64,000 nt of DNA from Amycolatopsis alba DSM 44262. GTDB taxonomy: Bacteria > Actinomycetota > Actinomycetes > Mycobacteriales > Pseudonocardiaceae. Position 1 is the first letter of the stretch, and the number at the start of each line of letters is the position of its first letter. The notes under the pieces were generated by a model, which was not told where the DNA came from, did no database searches, and worked only from the letters and a program-made list of their open reading frames with translations. The position numbers and the translations under genes were made by a program. The stretch is taken from contig NZ_KB913032.1 of NCBI RefSeq assembly GCF_000384215.1, forward strand, positions 5,075,602 to 5,139,601, read 5' to 3'. Below, in pieces: positions 41,148 through 49,091 of this stretch.

Positions 41148-41302
41148 GGTGACGAATGGTGTCTCGCGAGAGGCCCTCGCCACATCCGTTCCCAGGCGGC
41201 ACTCGGCGTACGTCGCCGGACGTAGCGCCTGGCCGGAATCCTGTGACATCCGTCGAAAACACCTGTGTCGGACGTCGGGGTGGTGATCATAGGCTCGGCG
41301 GC

Positions 41303-41761
41303 GTGTCGAAAGTTCTCCTGATCCTCCACGTCCTCGCCGCCGTCATCGCGATCGGCCCGGTCACCGTCGCGGCCGGCATGTTCCCCGCCGCCGCCCGTAA
41401 GGCGTTCGCCGAACCGGGTTCCGGTCTGTCCGTGCTTCGCATGGTGAACCGGATTTGCCGCGTCTACGCGATTTTCGGGCTGGCGGTGCCGTTCTTCGGG
41501 CTGGCGACGGCGGGGAGCATGCGGGTGTTCGGCGACGGGTGGGTGATCGTGTCGATCGCGCTCACCGCCGCGGCCGCCGGCGTGCTGGCGCTGGTGGTGC
41601 TGCCGGGGCAGAACGCCATCCTCGCGGCGCTCGACGCCGAGCCGCCGACGGAACCGGTCACGGCGGGCCGCGTCGCGATGTACACCGGGATGTTCAACCT
41701 GCTCTGGGCCGTGGTGACGGTCTTGATGATCGTGCGGCCCGGTTCGACCACCGGTGCTTGA
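41303..41761 (+). CDS. Small integral membrane protein (DUF2269-like)
   Basis: A 152-residue protein with four hydrophobic segments (KVLLILHVLAAVIAIGPV start, ICRVYAIFGLAVPFFGLA, VIVSIALTAAAAGVLALVV, MFNLLWAVVTVLMIV). The His in the first segment and overall size resemble DUF2269 membrane proteins. No function is assigned. The start is GTG 41303, with no clear ribosome site. Confidence 0.72.
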   Translation: MSKVLLILHVLAAVIAIGPVTVAAGMFPAAARKAFAEPGSGLSVLRMVNRICRVYAIFGLAVPFFGLATAGSMRVFGDGWVIVSIALTAAAAGVLALVVLPGQNAILAALDAEPPTEPVTAGRVAMYTGMFNLLWAVVTVLMIVRPGSTTGA

Positions 41762-41767
41762 AGACGG

Positions 41768-42124
41768 CTACGCCCTCAGCAGCTGGTTGAAGAACGACCG
41801 GTAGCGGCGCAGCGCGATCCGGAGGTCTTCGGTGGCCGGTTCGCCTTGGCTCCAGGCGGATTCCAGTTCCTTCTTGTGGTCCGCGAAGGTCGACGCCAGA
41901 TTCTGGATCACGGCGGCGACGAGTTCGTCGGCCTCCTTGACCGCTCGCCGCGGATCGTCCACAAAGGCCGCCTGGACGCCCTGCCAGCTGTCGCGGAACC
42001 GTTCGACGTCGCCGCCGCCGAACAGGGTGTGCTCACCGTCCTCGGAGGACTCTTCCGGAGCGGGCTCGTCCGTGACGGGTTCAGCGATCACCAAGTCCTC
42101 GGTTTCCAGAGGCCTGCTTTCCAT
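41768..42124 (-). CDS. Hypothetical acidic protein, paralogue of the next gene
   Basis: A 118-residue soluble protein with an acidic first third (ETEDLVIAEPVTDEPAPEES) and a helical domain (FRDSWQGVQAAFVDDPRRAV, EADELVAAVIQNLA, EDLRIALRRYRSFFNQLL). The helical domain repeats the pattern of the upstream gene product (WALIQEQFVDRPAGAVVEAD, EDMREAMKHYRAVFEDLL), so the two are paralogues. The genes overlap by 44 bases, which implies co-translation and perhaps a complex. Function unknown. Confidence 0.75.
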   Translation of the reverse strand: MESRPLETEDLVIAEPVTDEPAPEESSEDGEHTLFGGGDVERFRDSWQGVQAAFVDDPRRAVKEADELVAAVIQNLASTFADHKKELESAWSQGEPATEDLRIALRRYRSFFNQLLRA

Positions 42125-42665
42125 CGTTCTTCACTCCTTCGGTCAACAGATCTTCGAACACCGCGCGGTAGTGCTTCATAGCCTCGCGCATGTCCTCCGT
42201 GGACATTTCGGATTCCTTGTGGATTTCCAGTGTTTCGTGTCCGGCGCGGTAATGCCGCAACGCGTTCGCGTGCCGGACGGACAGATCCGCGAGCTGCTGG
42301 TCGTACCCTTCGGTGGGGTATCCGCGCTCGGCCATCAAGGAGACCAGCATCCGGTCCGCCTCGACGACGGCGCCTGCCGGGCGGTCGACGAACTGCTCCT
42401 GGATCAGCGCCCATTCCTGGGCGTAGCGGTCCTTGGTGGTCGCGGGCAGCGGCCGGATGTCGAGATCCGAATGGCGTTTCACCCGTGACGAAAGCTCACG
42501 TTCGGCTTCCCTCGGGCTTTCGTGTTCCTTGACGGCCCGGTCGTATTCGGGCCCGAACGTCTCCCGCAACCGCCGCCTGCGCTGTCCCGCGATGACGAAC
42601 CAAGCGGCCGCGCCCACTACCAGGACCGCGGCGACGACGATGATGATGACCAACCACGTGGACAT
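42081..42665 (-). CDS. Membrane-anchored hypothetical protein
   Basis: A 194-residue protein with one N-terminal membrane segment (residues 4-26), a basic stop-transfer (QRRRRLRE) and a cytosolic helical domain of a family common in Streptomyces and relatives (AQEWALIQEQFVDRPAGAVV, EADRMLVSLMAERGYPTEGY, EDMREAMKHYRAVFEDLL). Function unknown. It overlaps its shorter, soluble paralogue by 44 bases. It starts at ATG 42665, preceded by GGAGGAGAT. Confidence 0.8.
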   Translation of the reverse strand: MSTWLVIIIVVAAVLVVGAAAWFVIAGQRRRRLRETFGPEYDRAVKEHESPREAERELSSRVKRHSDLDIRPLPATTKDRYAQEWALIQEQFVDRPAGAVVEADRMLVSLMAERGYPTEGYDQQLADLSVRHANALRHYRAGHETLEIHKESEMSTEDMREAMKHYRAVFEDLLTEGVKNDGKQASGNRGLGDR

Positions 42666-43045
42666 CGTTATCTCCTCCGGATTTCTTGCCGGTCATCCCC
42701 CGACGGGCCGTGAGTTCCCCGGCCTTTGTGCGCGGAAACCCTTGTGTCACAAGAAGTTCTGGATCTTAGGCCGGATGGCGCAGTGAACTGGTCGCGTTCG
42801 CCGCTGTCCGGAAGAGAGGTGCAAGCGCTTGTCGGCCATTCGGCACAGGTCGTGAGGCTCGCTAACCAGGCGTCCCTCTTTTGGGTGCCGCCGATGACTC
42901 AGTGTAGGTAAAAACTCCCGATCACTGCTCCGTTGTGGCACTATTGCCCCGTTCGCAGGAAGAGGGCCTGTGAACAGAGGGGGCCCGGCGTTTCTTGGGC
43001 TGCCTGGTACGACAAAGAAAGATCAGCAGGGGAGGAGATCGTCGA
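42666..43045. other. Intergenic region before the mini-gene/CHAT pair
   Basis: About 380 bases between divergent genes. A short open frame at 42726-42911 has no ribosome site or coding character. The segment near 42895-42950 is relatively A+T-rich and is the likely promoter zone of the mini-gene. I see no RNA gene. Confidence 0.4.
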
Positions 43046-43219
43046 ATGTCGACGCCTACGGACGTCAAGGACCCCATCGGTGAGGAGGAGCCGGTCGACC
43101 CGGCTCAGCCCAAGCCCGACCAGGGAGAACACCAGCACAGCCCGGACTGTGATCACTACCGTGACAAGCTGCTGGAATGTTCGGGCGGCTGTGTACAGAG
43201 CCCGCCGCCGACTCCCTGA
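43046..43219 (+). CDS. 57-residue acidic, Cys-containing small protein upstream of CHAT gene
   Basis: The ATG at 43046 is preceded by a strong AGGGGAGGAG ribosome site, which supports a real gene despite its size. The product is 57 residues: an acidic, Pro-rich first half (KDPIGEEEPVDPAQPKPDQG) and a second half with a His/Cys cluster (HQHSPDCDHYRDKLLECSGGC), then VQSPPPTP. No signal peptide or membrane segment. I know no family for it. It ends 82 bases before the CHAT protein start on the same strand, so it could be a substrate, partner or leader peptide of that protein. Confidence 0.65.
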   Translation: MSTPTDVKDPIGEEEPVDPAQPKPDQGEHQHSPDCDHYRDKLLECSGGCVQSPPPTP

Positions 43220-43301
43220 TCCGGGATTCGAAGGAGGTCCGGCCGCAGAACTGTTCGGCGGCCGGGCTTCTTCCGGCTACTGCGTGTGTTGTCATAGTTC
43301 A

Positions 43302-45914
43302 GTGGTTGTGATTGAGTTGAAGCATCCCGAGGTCATCCGTGAGGCCCGAGGGCTGCATCGGGCCGGCGTCGACGCGGCGTGTTCGGCCCGCCAGCGCGAG
43401 GGCATTCGGCTTCTCCGCAGAGGTATGGCTCTGCTCGACTCGATCCAACCGGTCGCGGCGGAACATCACGATGACTGGCTGGCGACCAGAATCCGACTGA
43501 CCTGCACCATCGCGGCTCTTTCGTCCGAGACGGCGGGCGAGGTCGCGGCAGGAATGGCCGGTCTCGACGAGGTCCGGCTCCTGCTTGATTCCGTGTCGGA
43601 CGCGCTTCTGCGTGCCGAACTCGGAGGGCAGCTGGACCACAATTACGCTCTCTTGCTCATGGCCGCGGGCCGGAATCAAGAGAGCCTGACTTACTTCGAT
43701 TCATCCATCGGGCAGAAGAATGTGGCCCTGGCTTCGGCCGAGGATCCGGCTTCGCTCTTGGGGCCCTACCTGGGCACGCTGGCAACACGCGGTTTGGCCA
43801 ATACTCGATTGGGCGACATCCGCAAGGCACGCGACGACTTGACGCGGTCCATCGACCTGGCTGAGCGATACGAGCTCCAGGCGCAGGCCGCCGACGTGAT
43901 GAGGCCACTGGGTTCGCTGGAGCTTCGAGTCGGGAACGTGCCCACGGCGCTGCGCATCTTCGACAAGGGCGAACGCATTTACCGCGCGCTCGACATGAAG
44001 GTCCCCCCGCTCCTCCGGCTCGCCCAGGCTCAGGCGTTGCTGACGGCCGGGCTCGCGGAGGAAGCAGGAGGGCACCTCGACGAGGTACTGCCGGCGATGC
44101 TCGCTCAGCGCAGTATCAGCCGTGATCTCGCCGATGTGGAGCTGTATCGCGCGTCGGCGGCGCTGATGAGCGACGATCTCGAACTCGCCCGCGGTTACGC
44201 CGCCTCGGCGCGGCGAAGGATGCTCCGCTGGGGATGCCAGACGTGCGTCGCCAACGCGACCATCGTCGGTCTTCGCGCCGATGTGCGGGACGCGTTGCGC
44301 ACCAACGAAATCCCGGTCACCCTGACGGCCCGTGCGCTGCGCGCGGCGAACGCGATGCCGATGCCGCGGCTCGCCGATCAGGCCGCGCTGGCGCGCATGC
44401 TGGCCGTCCGGGTCGAGCTGCGGAAGGGAAAACGCAAGCGTGCCGCCGAGTTGCTCGACCGGATTCCGCAGCCGGGGCGGCTGACTTCCGTCGATTACCG
44501 CATGCTGCGAAGGCTCTGTCGCGCGGAACTCGCGGTGGCCGAGGGGAACAAGACCAAGGCCCTGGCGGAGATCCGGGCCGGGCTCACCGAACTCGACCGG
44601 GTCCGCGACCGGATGGGCGGCCTCGAACTGGTGTCCGGGACGGCGCTGCACGGCCGGGAGCTGGCGGATCTGGCGGTCAAGATCGTGCTCGAGCGCGCCG
44701 ACGCGGCCCGGTTGTTCGGCTGGACGGAACGGACTCGCGCGCAGAGCTACCGGTACGAACCGCTCGCGGCGACAGACCCGGAGCTGGCCGAGCGGGTCGG
44801 TGAGGTCCGGGGTCTCGACCAGGCGATCCACCAGGCGCAGCACGACGGGCATCCGACGACGGCCTTGCGCGCGAAGTACGCCGAGCGGTTGCGCGAGGCG
44901 CATCGGCTCGGGTGGCACACCGGGCGCTGGGGCAAACCGCGGCCGATCGCGCGGCTCGCCGAAGTCGCCGAGGAGCTCGGCGAACGCGCGCTGGTGAGTT
45001 TCGCGTCCTCCGGGGACGACCTGGTGGCGGTGGTGGTCGCCGGTGGGCGGTGCGAACTGGTGCGGCTCGGCTCGGCGGAGCGGGCGGCGGAGTCCGCGCG
45101 GATGCTGAACGTCGACCTCGACGCCCTCGCGCCGGATCAGCTGCAGCCACTGCTGGTCCGGTCGGTGCTCGCTTCGGCGCGGAAGCAGGCCGAACGGCTC
45201 GACAGCCAGCTGATCCGTCCGCTGGAAGGGCTGCTCGGGGATCGCGGGCTCGTCGTGGTGCCGACCGGTCCGTTGTACGCCGTTCCCTGGGGTGTGCTGC
45301 CGGCGCTGCGGTCGCGGCCGATCGTCGTCGCCCCGTCGGCGACGGCGTGGCTGGGCGCGGAGAACTCGGCGGTGCCGTCCGGGCGGAAGGTCGTCCTCGT
45401 CCGCGGTCCCGGTCTGGTGGGGACCAGGGGTGAGCTGGACAAGCTCGCCACGCACTACCGGTCCGCGCATACGCTGACCGGCCCCGACGCGACAGTGACT
45501 TCCGTGCTGCGGGCGCTCGACGGCGCGAAGCTCGCGCACATCGCCGCGCACGGCGCGCACGAGCCCGAGAACGCCTTGTTCTCCCGGCTGGAATTGGCCG
45601 ACGGCGCGCTCTTCGCCCACGAGATGGCCGGGCTCGCGCAGCCGCCGTCGCAAGTCGTCTTCGCGGCGTGCGAACTGGCACTGAACCGGATCCGGCCGGG
45701 CGACGAAGTCCTCGGTTTCGCCAGCGCGTTGCTCGCGAGCGGTTCGCGGACGGTGATCGCGCCGTTGAGCCGAGTCGGTGACGAGGCGGCGGCCGCCGCG
45801 ATGGACGACTACCACCGAGGACTCGCCGAAGGTGCCGGACCGGCGACGGCACTGGCGGACACCATCGCCGTTGATCCGTTCCGGCGACCGTTCGTCTGTT
45901 TGGGTGCGGGCTGA
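43302..45914 (+). CDS. TPR-like repeat protein with C-terminal CHAT peptidase domain
   Basis: An 870-residue protein. Residues 1 to about 560 are helical repeats of TPR type (TLATRGLANTRLGDIRKARDD region, EEAGGHLDEVLPAMLAQRSI); the C-terminal 300 residues are a CHAT domain, the caspase-clan peptidase fold. The catalytic dyad is intact: His750 in LAHIAAHGAHEPEN and Cys790 in VVFAACELAL, with conserved LFSRLELADG and ALLASGSRTVIAPL. The start is one of two GTG codons (43302 or 43308), neither with a ribosome site; a longer frame upstream would run through the mini-gene in another frame and is rejected. CHAT proteins cleave specific partner proteins in regulation or defence; the target here is unknown. 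Confidence 0.85.
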   Translation: MVVIELKHPEVIREARGLHRAGVDAACSARQREGIRLLRRGMALLDSIQPVAAEHHDDWLATRIRLTCTIAALSSETAGEVAAGMAGLDEVRLLLDSVSDALLRAELGGQLDHNYALLLMAAGRNQESLTYFDSSIGQKNVALASAEDPASLLGPYLGTLATRGLANTRLGDIRKARDDLTRSIDLAERYELQAQAADVMRPLGSLELRVGNVPTALRIFDKGERIYRALDMKVPPLLRLAQAQALLTAGLAEEAGGHLDEVLPAMLAQRSISRDLADVELYRASAALMSDDLELARGYAASARRRMLRWGCQTCVANATIVGLRADVRDALRTNEIPVTLTARALRAANAMPMPRLADQAALARMLAVRVELRKGKRKRAAELLDRIPQPGRLTSVDYRMLRRLCRAELAVAEGNKTKALAEIRAGLTELDRVRDRMGGLELVSGTALHGRELADLAVKIVLERADAARLFGWTERTRAQSYRYEPLAATDPELAERVGEVRGLDQAIHQAQHDGHPTTALRAKYAERLREAHRLGWHTGRWGKPRPIARLAEVAEELGERALVSFASSGDDLVAVVVAGGRCELVRLGSAERAAESARMLNVDLDALAPDQLQPLLVRSVLASARKQAERLDSQLIRPLEGLLGDRGLVVVPTGPLYAVPWGVLPALRSRPIVVAPSATAWLGAENSAVPSGRKVVLVRGPGLVGTRGELDKLATHYRSAHTLTGPDATVTSVLRALDGAKLAHIAAHGAHEPENALFSRLELADGALFAHEMAGLAQPPSQVVFAACELALNRIRPGDEVLGFASALLASGSRTVIAPLSRVGDEAAAAAMDDYHRGLAEGAGPATALADTIAVDPFRRPFVCLGAG

Positions 45915-45974
45915 ACGTACGGCTTGACAGCCCCTGTTCGATCTTCACAACTCCAAGTGTCCGGTTGGTTACTC

Positions 45975-46011
45975 TTGACCGAGTCGTCTGAACCAATTAT
46001 GGTCTAGACCA
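45975..46011 (+). promoter_or_regulatory. Promoter overlapped by a DasR-type operator
   Basis: A -35 TTGACC (45975-45980) and -10 TATGGT (45998-46003) are separated by 17 bases. The perfect 12-bp palindrome TGGTCTAGACCA (46000-46011) overlaps the -10 and the likely start of transcription. This palindrome is the core of DasR-responsive elements that repress chitin-use genes in Streptomyces until glucosamine phosphate accumulates. It lies 115 bases before the AA10 gene. Confidence 0.75.
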
Positions 46012-46126
46012 CATTCGCCAGCTCGGCGCTTCGGCGGATGTGGTCCCAACCTTCATTGGTTTTCGCTCGCTGTGGCCCAGGAAATCTCGAGTCAGCGGTG
46101 GGTGTTGAGATGGGAAAGGGGTAGGC

Positions 46127-46642
46127 ATGAGCTTCAAACGACGGCTTTTGACCCTGGCAGCGGGTACGGCAATGGTGCCGGCGGTTCTGGTCGCGATCCC
46201 GGCGGGAACCGCCAGCGCGCACGGCTACGTTTCCTCGCCCGCGAGCAGGCAGGCACAGTGCGCTCAGAGCACCGTTTCCTGTGGTGACATCAAATGGGAA
46301 CCGCAGAGCGTCGAGGGCCCCAAGGGGCTGATGAGCTGCAACGGCGGTGTCGGCCGTTTCGCGGACCTCAACAATGACAGCAAGGGCTGGAAGGTGCACT
46401 CCCTCGGCCGTACCACCCAGTTCCGGTGGACGCTGACGGCTCGCCACCGCACCAGCACCTGGGAGTACTTCGTCGACGGCGCCAAGGTCGCGACCGTCAA
46501 CGACAACGGTGCGACTCCGGGCGCGACGGTCACGCACAGCGTGAACCTGCAGCAGAGCGGGCGGCACAAGATCCTCGCCCGCTGGAACGTCTACGACACG
46601 GCGAACGCGTTCTACGCCTGCATCGACGCGAACATCAGCTAG
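46127..46642 (+). CDS. Secreted AA10 lytic polysaccharide monooxygenase (chitin-binding type)
   Basis: A 171-residue exported copper enzyme. The signal peptide ends at TASA/HGYVSSP, leaving His32 as the mature N-terminus. With His107 (TARHRTSTWEYF) it forms the copper-binding histidine brace. Four Cys in the mature chain (QCAQSTVSC, SCNGG, YACID) can pair. The mature protein is about 140 residues with no carbohydrate-binding module, in the smaller range for AA10. It should oxidatively cut crystalline chitin or cellulose; the DasR operator upstream favours chitin. The ATG follows AAAGGGG. Confidence 0.93.
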   Translation: MSFKRRLLTLAAGTAMVPAVLVAIPAGTASAHGYVSSPASRQAQCAQSTVSCGDIKWEPQSVEGPKGLMSCNGGVGRFADLNNDSKGWKVHSLGRTTQFRWTLTARHRTSTWEYFVDGAKVATVNDNGATPGATVTHSVNLQQSGRHKILARWNVYDTANAFYACIDANIS

Positions 46643-46650
46643 GTGCCGCG

Positions 46651-46696
46651 CTCGTGAGTGGTAATGCCTGTTCTGACAGGCATTACCACTCACGAG
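46651..46696 (+). terminator. Rho-independent terminator after the AA10 gene
   Basis: Perfect 21-bp arms (46651-46671 and 46676-46696, beginning CTCGTGAGTGGTAATGCC) around TCTG, followed by TCTTTT, nine bases after the stop. Confidence 0.88.
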
Positions 46697-46718
46697 TCTT
46701 TTGTGTCAGGCTCACCCC

Positions 46719-47660
46719 ATGTGTGAGCGCGACGGGGTCAAACTGACCAACCTCGACCAGCCGTTGTTCGAGGGCGCGACCAAACGCGACCTCGTGGACT
46801 ACCTGGACGCCGTCGCGGGCCGCATCCTCCCGGTGCTGGAGAACCGCCCGCTTTCGGTGATCCGGATCCTGCGCGGCCAGGGCCCGTTCATGCAGAAGAA
46901 TCTGCCCAAGTACACGCCTGACTGGGTGAAGCGGTACGGGATGTGGGCGGAGACGTCGAAGCGGCAGGTGTCGTACGCGCTTTGCGACGATCGTCGTACG
47001 TTGCTGTGGTTCGCGAATCAGCGTGCCGTCGAGTACCACCCGACGCTGATGACCGCGGCGGCCGACGCGGGCCCGACCCATCTCGTGCTGGACCTCGACC
47101 CGCCCGCCGGTGACGACTTCGCGCACGTCGTGAAGGCCGCCGCGCTGGTGCGGCAGGCACTTTCGGACTCCGGCCTCGCCGGAGCGGTGAAGACCAGTGG
47201 TTCCAAGGGAGTGCACATCTTCGTCCCGCTCGTTCCGGGACAAGGCTTCGAAGACGTCGCGGCCGCCACCCGCGCGCTCGCCGCCCGTGCGGAGAAGGTC
47301 GATCCTTCGGTCGCCACGACCGCGTACATCGTGGAAGACCGCGAAGGAAAGGTGTACCTCGATTCGACGCGGGCGGGCGGCAACACGGTCGCGGCGGCGT
47401 ACAGCCCGAGGCTGCGGCCGGGACTGCCGGTGTCGTTCCCGGTGTCCTGGGACGATCTCGGGAACGTGGTCCCCGCCGACTTCACCGTCTACACGGCGCC
47501 GGATCTGCTGGGGGACAAGGACCCTTGGGCCGAGGCGATGCCGGAGCCGCAGACGCTGCCCGCCGACCTCGTCGAGCAGGGGCACACGATCCCCGTCGCC
47601 CGTGTGGTGGCGATGCACGAAGGGAAGCGCCGCGCGAAGCTGCGCGCCCAAGAAGGCTAG
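46719..47660 (+). CDS. Stand-alone LigD-type polymerase (primase-like) domain protein
   Basis: A 313-residue protein matching the polymerase domain of LigD, the archaeo-eukaryotic-primase-like enzyme of bacterial end joining. THLVLDLDPPAGDDF carries the catalytic Asp pair, KTSGSKGVHIFVPL the conserved loop, and YLDSTRAGGNTVAAAYSPR the C-terminal motif. It can add nucleotides at double-strand breaks or fill gaps. No Ku, ligase or nuclease gene is in the window. ATG 46719 lacks a ribosome site and is only about 20 bases after the terminator, suggesting a leaderless transcript. The end overlaps a convergent gene by four bases. Confidence 0.88.
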   Translation: MCERDGVKLTNLDQPLFEGATKRDLVDYLDAVAGRILPVLENRPLSVIRILRGQGPFMQKNLPKYTPDWVKRYGMWAETSKRQVSYALCDDRRTLLWFANQRAVEYHPTLMTAAADAGPTHLVLDLDPPAGDDFAHVVKAAALVRQALSDSGLAGAVKTSGSKGVHIFVPLVPGQGFEDVAAATRALAARAEKVDPSVATTAYIVEDREGKVYLDSTRAGGNTVAAAYSPRLRPGLPVSFPVSWDDLGNVVPADFTVYTAPDLLGDKDPWAEAMPEPQTLPADLVEQGHTIPVARVVAMHEGKRRAKLRAQEG

Positions 47661-48250
47661 GCGGCACGCCGCTCGACAGGGAGGAGCCGGACTCTTCCCG
47701 GCTCCTCGTCGGTGACGAACCGCAGCGCCCCGGTGACCTCGCGGGTCACCATCCGCGCCCCGCGCCAACCGGCGGGGACCCAGCCTGCGCGCAGGTCACG
47801 GCGCACCTTTTCGGCCCTTTTGACGTGGCGGGCGAACGAATGCCGCCGGATGACGCGTCCGCGCGCGACCTGGCCCGCGCGCGCGTCCTCCGGGGTGACG
47901 TCGAGCCACAGCAGCCGGACCGGGCGGCGGCTCACCAGACCGAGCAGGGCCAGCGACCCGCGGGTCGTCGCGCGGGTCGACGGCTCGTGCACGATCAGCG
48001 GGCCGCCATCGGTCAGCGCGAACCGGATGACCCGCGCGCGGTGCCACAGGTGGACCAGCGGCCGGTAGCACCGGTACGGCAGCGCGGCGGGCAATCGTGC
48101 GCGCAGCCGGGCGCGGACCTGGTCGGAGTCGAGCACCGGCAGCGCGCCGGTCGCCGCCCCGGCCAGCAAAGTGGTCTTGCCCGCTCCGGGAATCCCCGCG
48201 ACCACCAGCAGATCGCGCCGGCCGAGCTGGAGTGCGATGCGCTCTGTCAT
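47657..48250 (-). CDS. P-loop AAA/kinase-like ATPase
   Basis: A 197-residue protein of the AAA_33/zeta-toxin-like small kinase group: Walker A GIPGAGKTT (19-27), VLDSDQVRARL next, an Arg/His-rich lid (RGRVIRRHSFARHVKRAEK) and a Walker-B-like VRLLWLDVTPEDA. Such proteins phosphorylate small molecules or RNA, but many are uncharacterised. It overlaps the polymerase-domain gene end by four bases in convergent orientation; no toxin-antitoxin partner is adjacent. Confidence 0.82.
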   Translation of the reverse strand: MTERIALQLGRRDLLVVAGIPGAGKTTLLAGAATGALPVLDSDQVRARLRARLPAALPYRCYRPLVHLWHRARVIRFALTDGGPLIVHEPSTRATTRGSLALLGLVSRRPVRLLWLDVTPEDARAGQVARGRVIRRHSFARHVKRAEKVRRDLRAGWVPAGWRGARMVTREVTGALRFVTDEEPGRVRLLPVERRAA

Positions 48251-48316
48251 AGGGCGTCAACGACCCGGCCAATGATAAAGGTTCCTTTACCTTGATCCGC
48301 TCGGCTCCGGTACAGG

Positions 48317-48982
48317 TCAGGCCGTCACGCGTGTCCCCGACGTCACCGTCCGGTCCGGAAGCAGCGTCCCGCCCTTGGTGAGCCACGCGACACCGAACGC
48401 GAAGATCGCCACCGATTCCAGCCAGAGCGCCGGGTAGAGCGACTTGGTCAGGTCGTCGAAAACGAGGCTGCAGAGCACGATCAAAGCCAGGCACACCAGC
48501 ATGATCACGCCGGAGGCGACATACAGCCGGTTCCGCTCGGGTTTGCGGGCGCCGGGGATCTCCTTGTCGGACTTGGTGAACAGCACGATGCAGAAGAACG
48601 CCAAGGTGAGGAAGAAGACCGCGGCGAAACCGAGGTGCAGGCGGCCGATGAACACGTCCTCGCCGTCACCGTTCGACGGCGTGGTGGGGAACAGCGCCAC
48701 CCCGACCGCGGCCACCGCCGCGATGTTCCCGGCGACGTCGTCGATCCGGCCGTAACCCCGATAGGACAACAGGAACACACCGATGGCGCACATGACGCCG
48801 ACCCAGACGTCGCGCATTCCGGAGTAGTAGTACCCGCTGATCGAGTTGAGCAGGCCGCCGCCGTCGACGACCAGCTTCCCGAAGATCAGCACGAAGGGCA
48901 GCCCGATCCCGAGGAAACCTATGGCGCGCCGCAAGAACAGGTAGTTGCGGACGAGATTGTCGGATGCCGTTCTCGCGCTCAT
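48317..48982 (-). CDS. Six-segment integral membrane protein
   Basis: A 221-residue protein with six hydrophobic segments (FLGIGLPFVLIFGKLV, WVGVMCAIGVFLLSY, AVAAVGVALFPT, LHLGFAAVFFLTLAFFCIVLF, LYVASGVIMLVCLALIVLCS, SVAIFAFGVAWL). It resembles DUF998-type membrane proteins in its ISGYYYSGMRDVWVG external region. No catalytic residues are evident and function is unknown. Confidence 0.75.
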   Translation of the reverse strand: MSARTASDNLVRNYLFLRRAIGFLGIGLPFVLIFGKLVVDGGGLLNSISGYYYSGMRDVWVGVMCAIGVFLLSYRGYGRIDDVAGNIAAVAAVGVALFPTTPSNGDGEDVFIGRLHLGFAAVFFLTLAFFCIVLFTKSDKEIPGARKPERNRLYVASGVIMLVCLALIVLCSLVFDDLTKSLYPALWLESVAIFAFGVAWLTKGGTLLPDRTVTSGTRVTA

Positions 48983-49091
48983 GGTCGCCTCCGTGCTCAG
49001 TGCTTGTCGCTACTCGGGAGTATCGACTATCTGAGCACGGTAAATGACACTTCGTGACGACGTTGAGACCGTGTGTTATCGAATTGGTCCG

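Noticed and set aside
42726..42911. 61-codon open frame before the mini-gene
   Set aside because: No ribosome site and no sign of selection for coding; matched by an equally open frame on the other strand.
42933..43301. N-terminal extension of the CHAT protein
   Set aside because: It would read through the mini-gene in another frame and gives a non-conserved Arg-rich leader.
43701..45815. 704-codon open frame antisense to the CHAT gene
   Set aside because: Shadow frame rich in Arg, His and Gly; the CHAT protein on the plus strand has an intact catalytic dyad.
47657..48250. Zeta-type toxin of a toxin-antitoxin pair
   Set aside because: No small antitoxin gene is adjacent and the motif set fits generic small P-loop kinases equally well.
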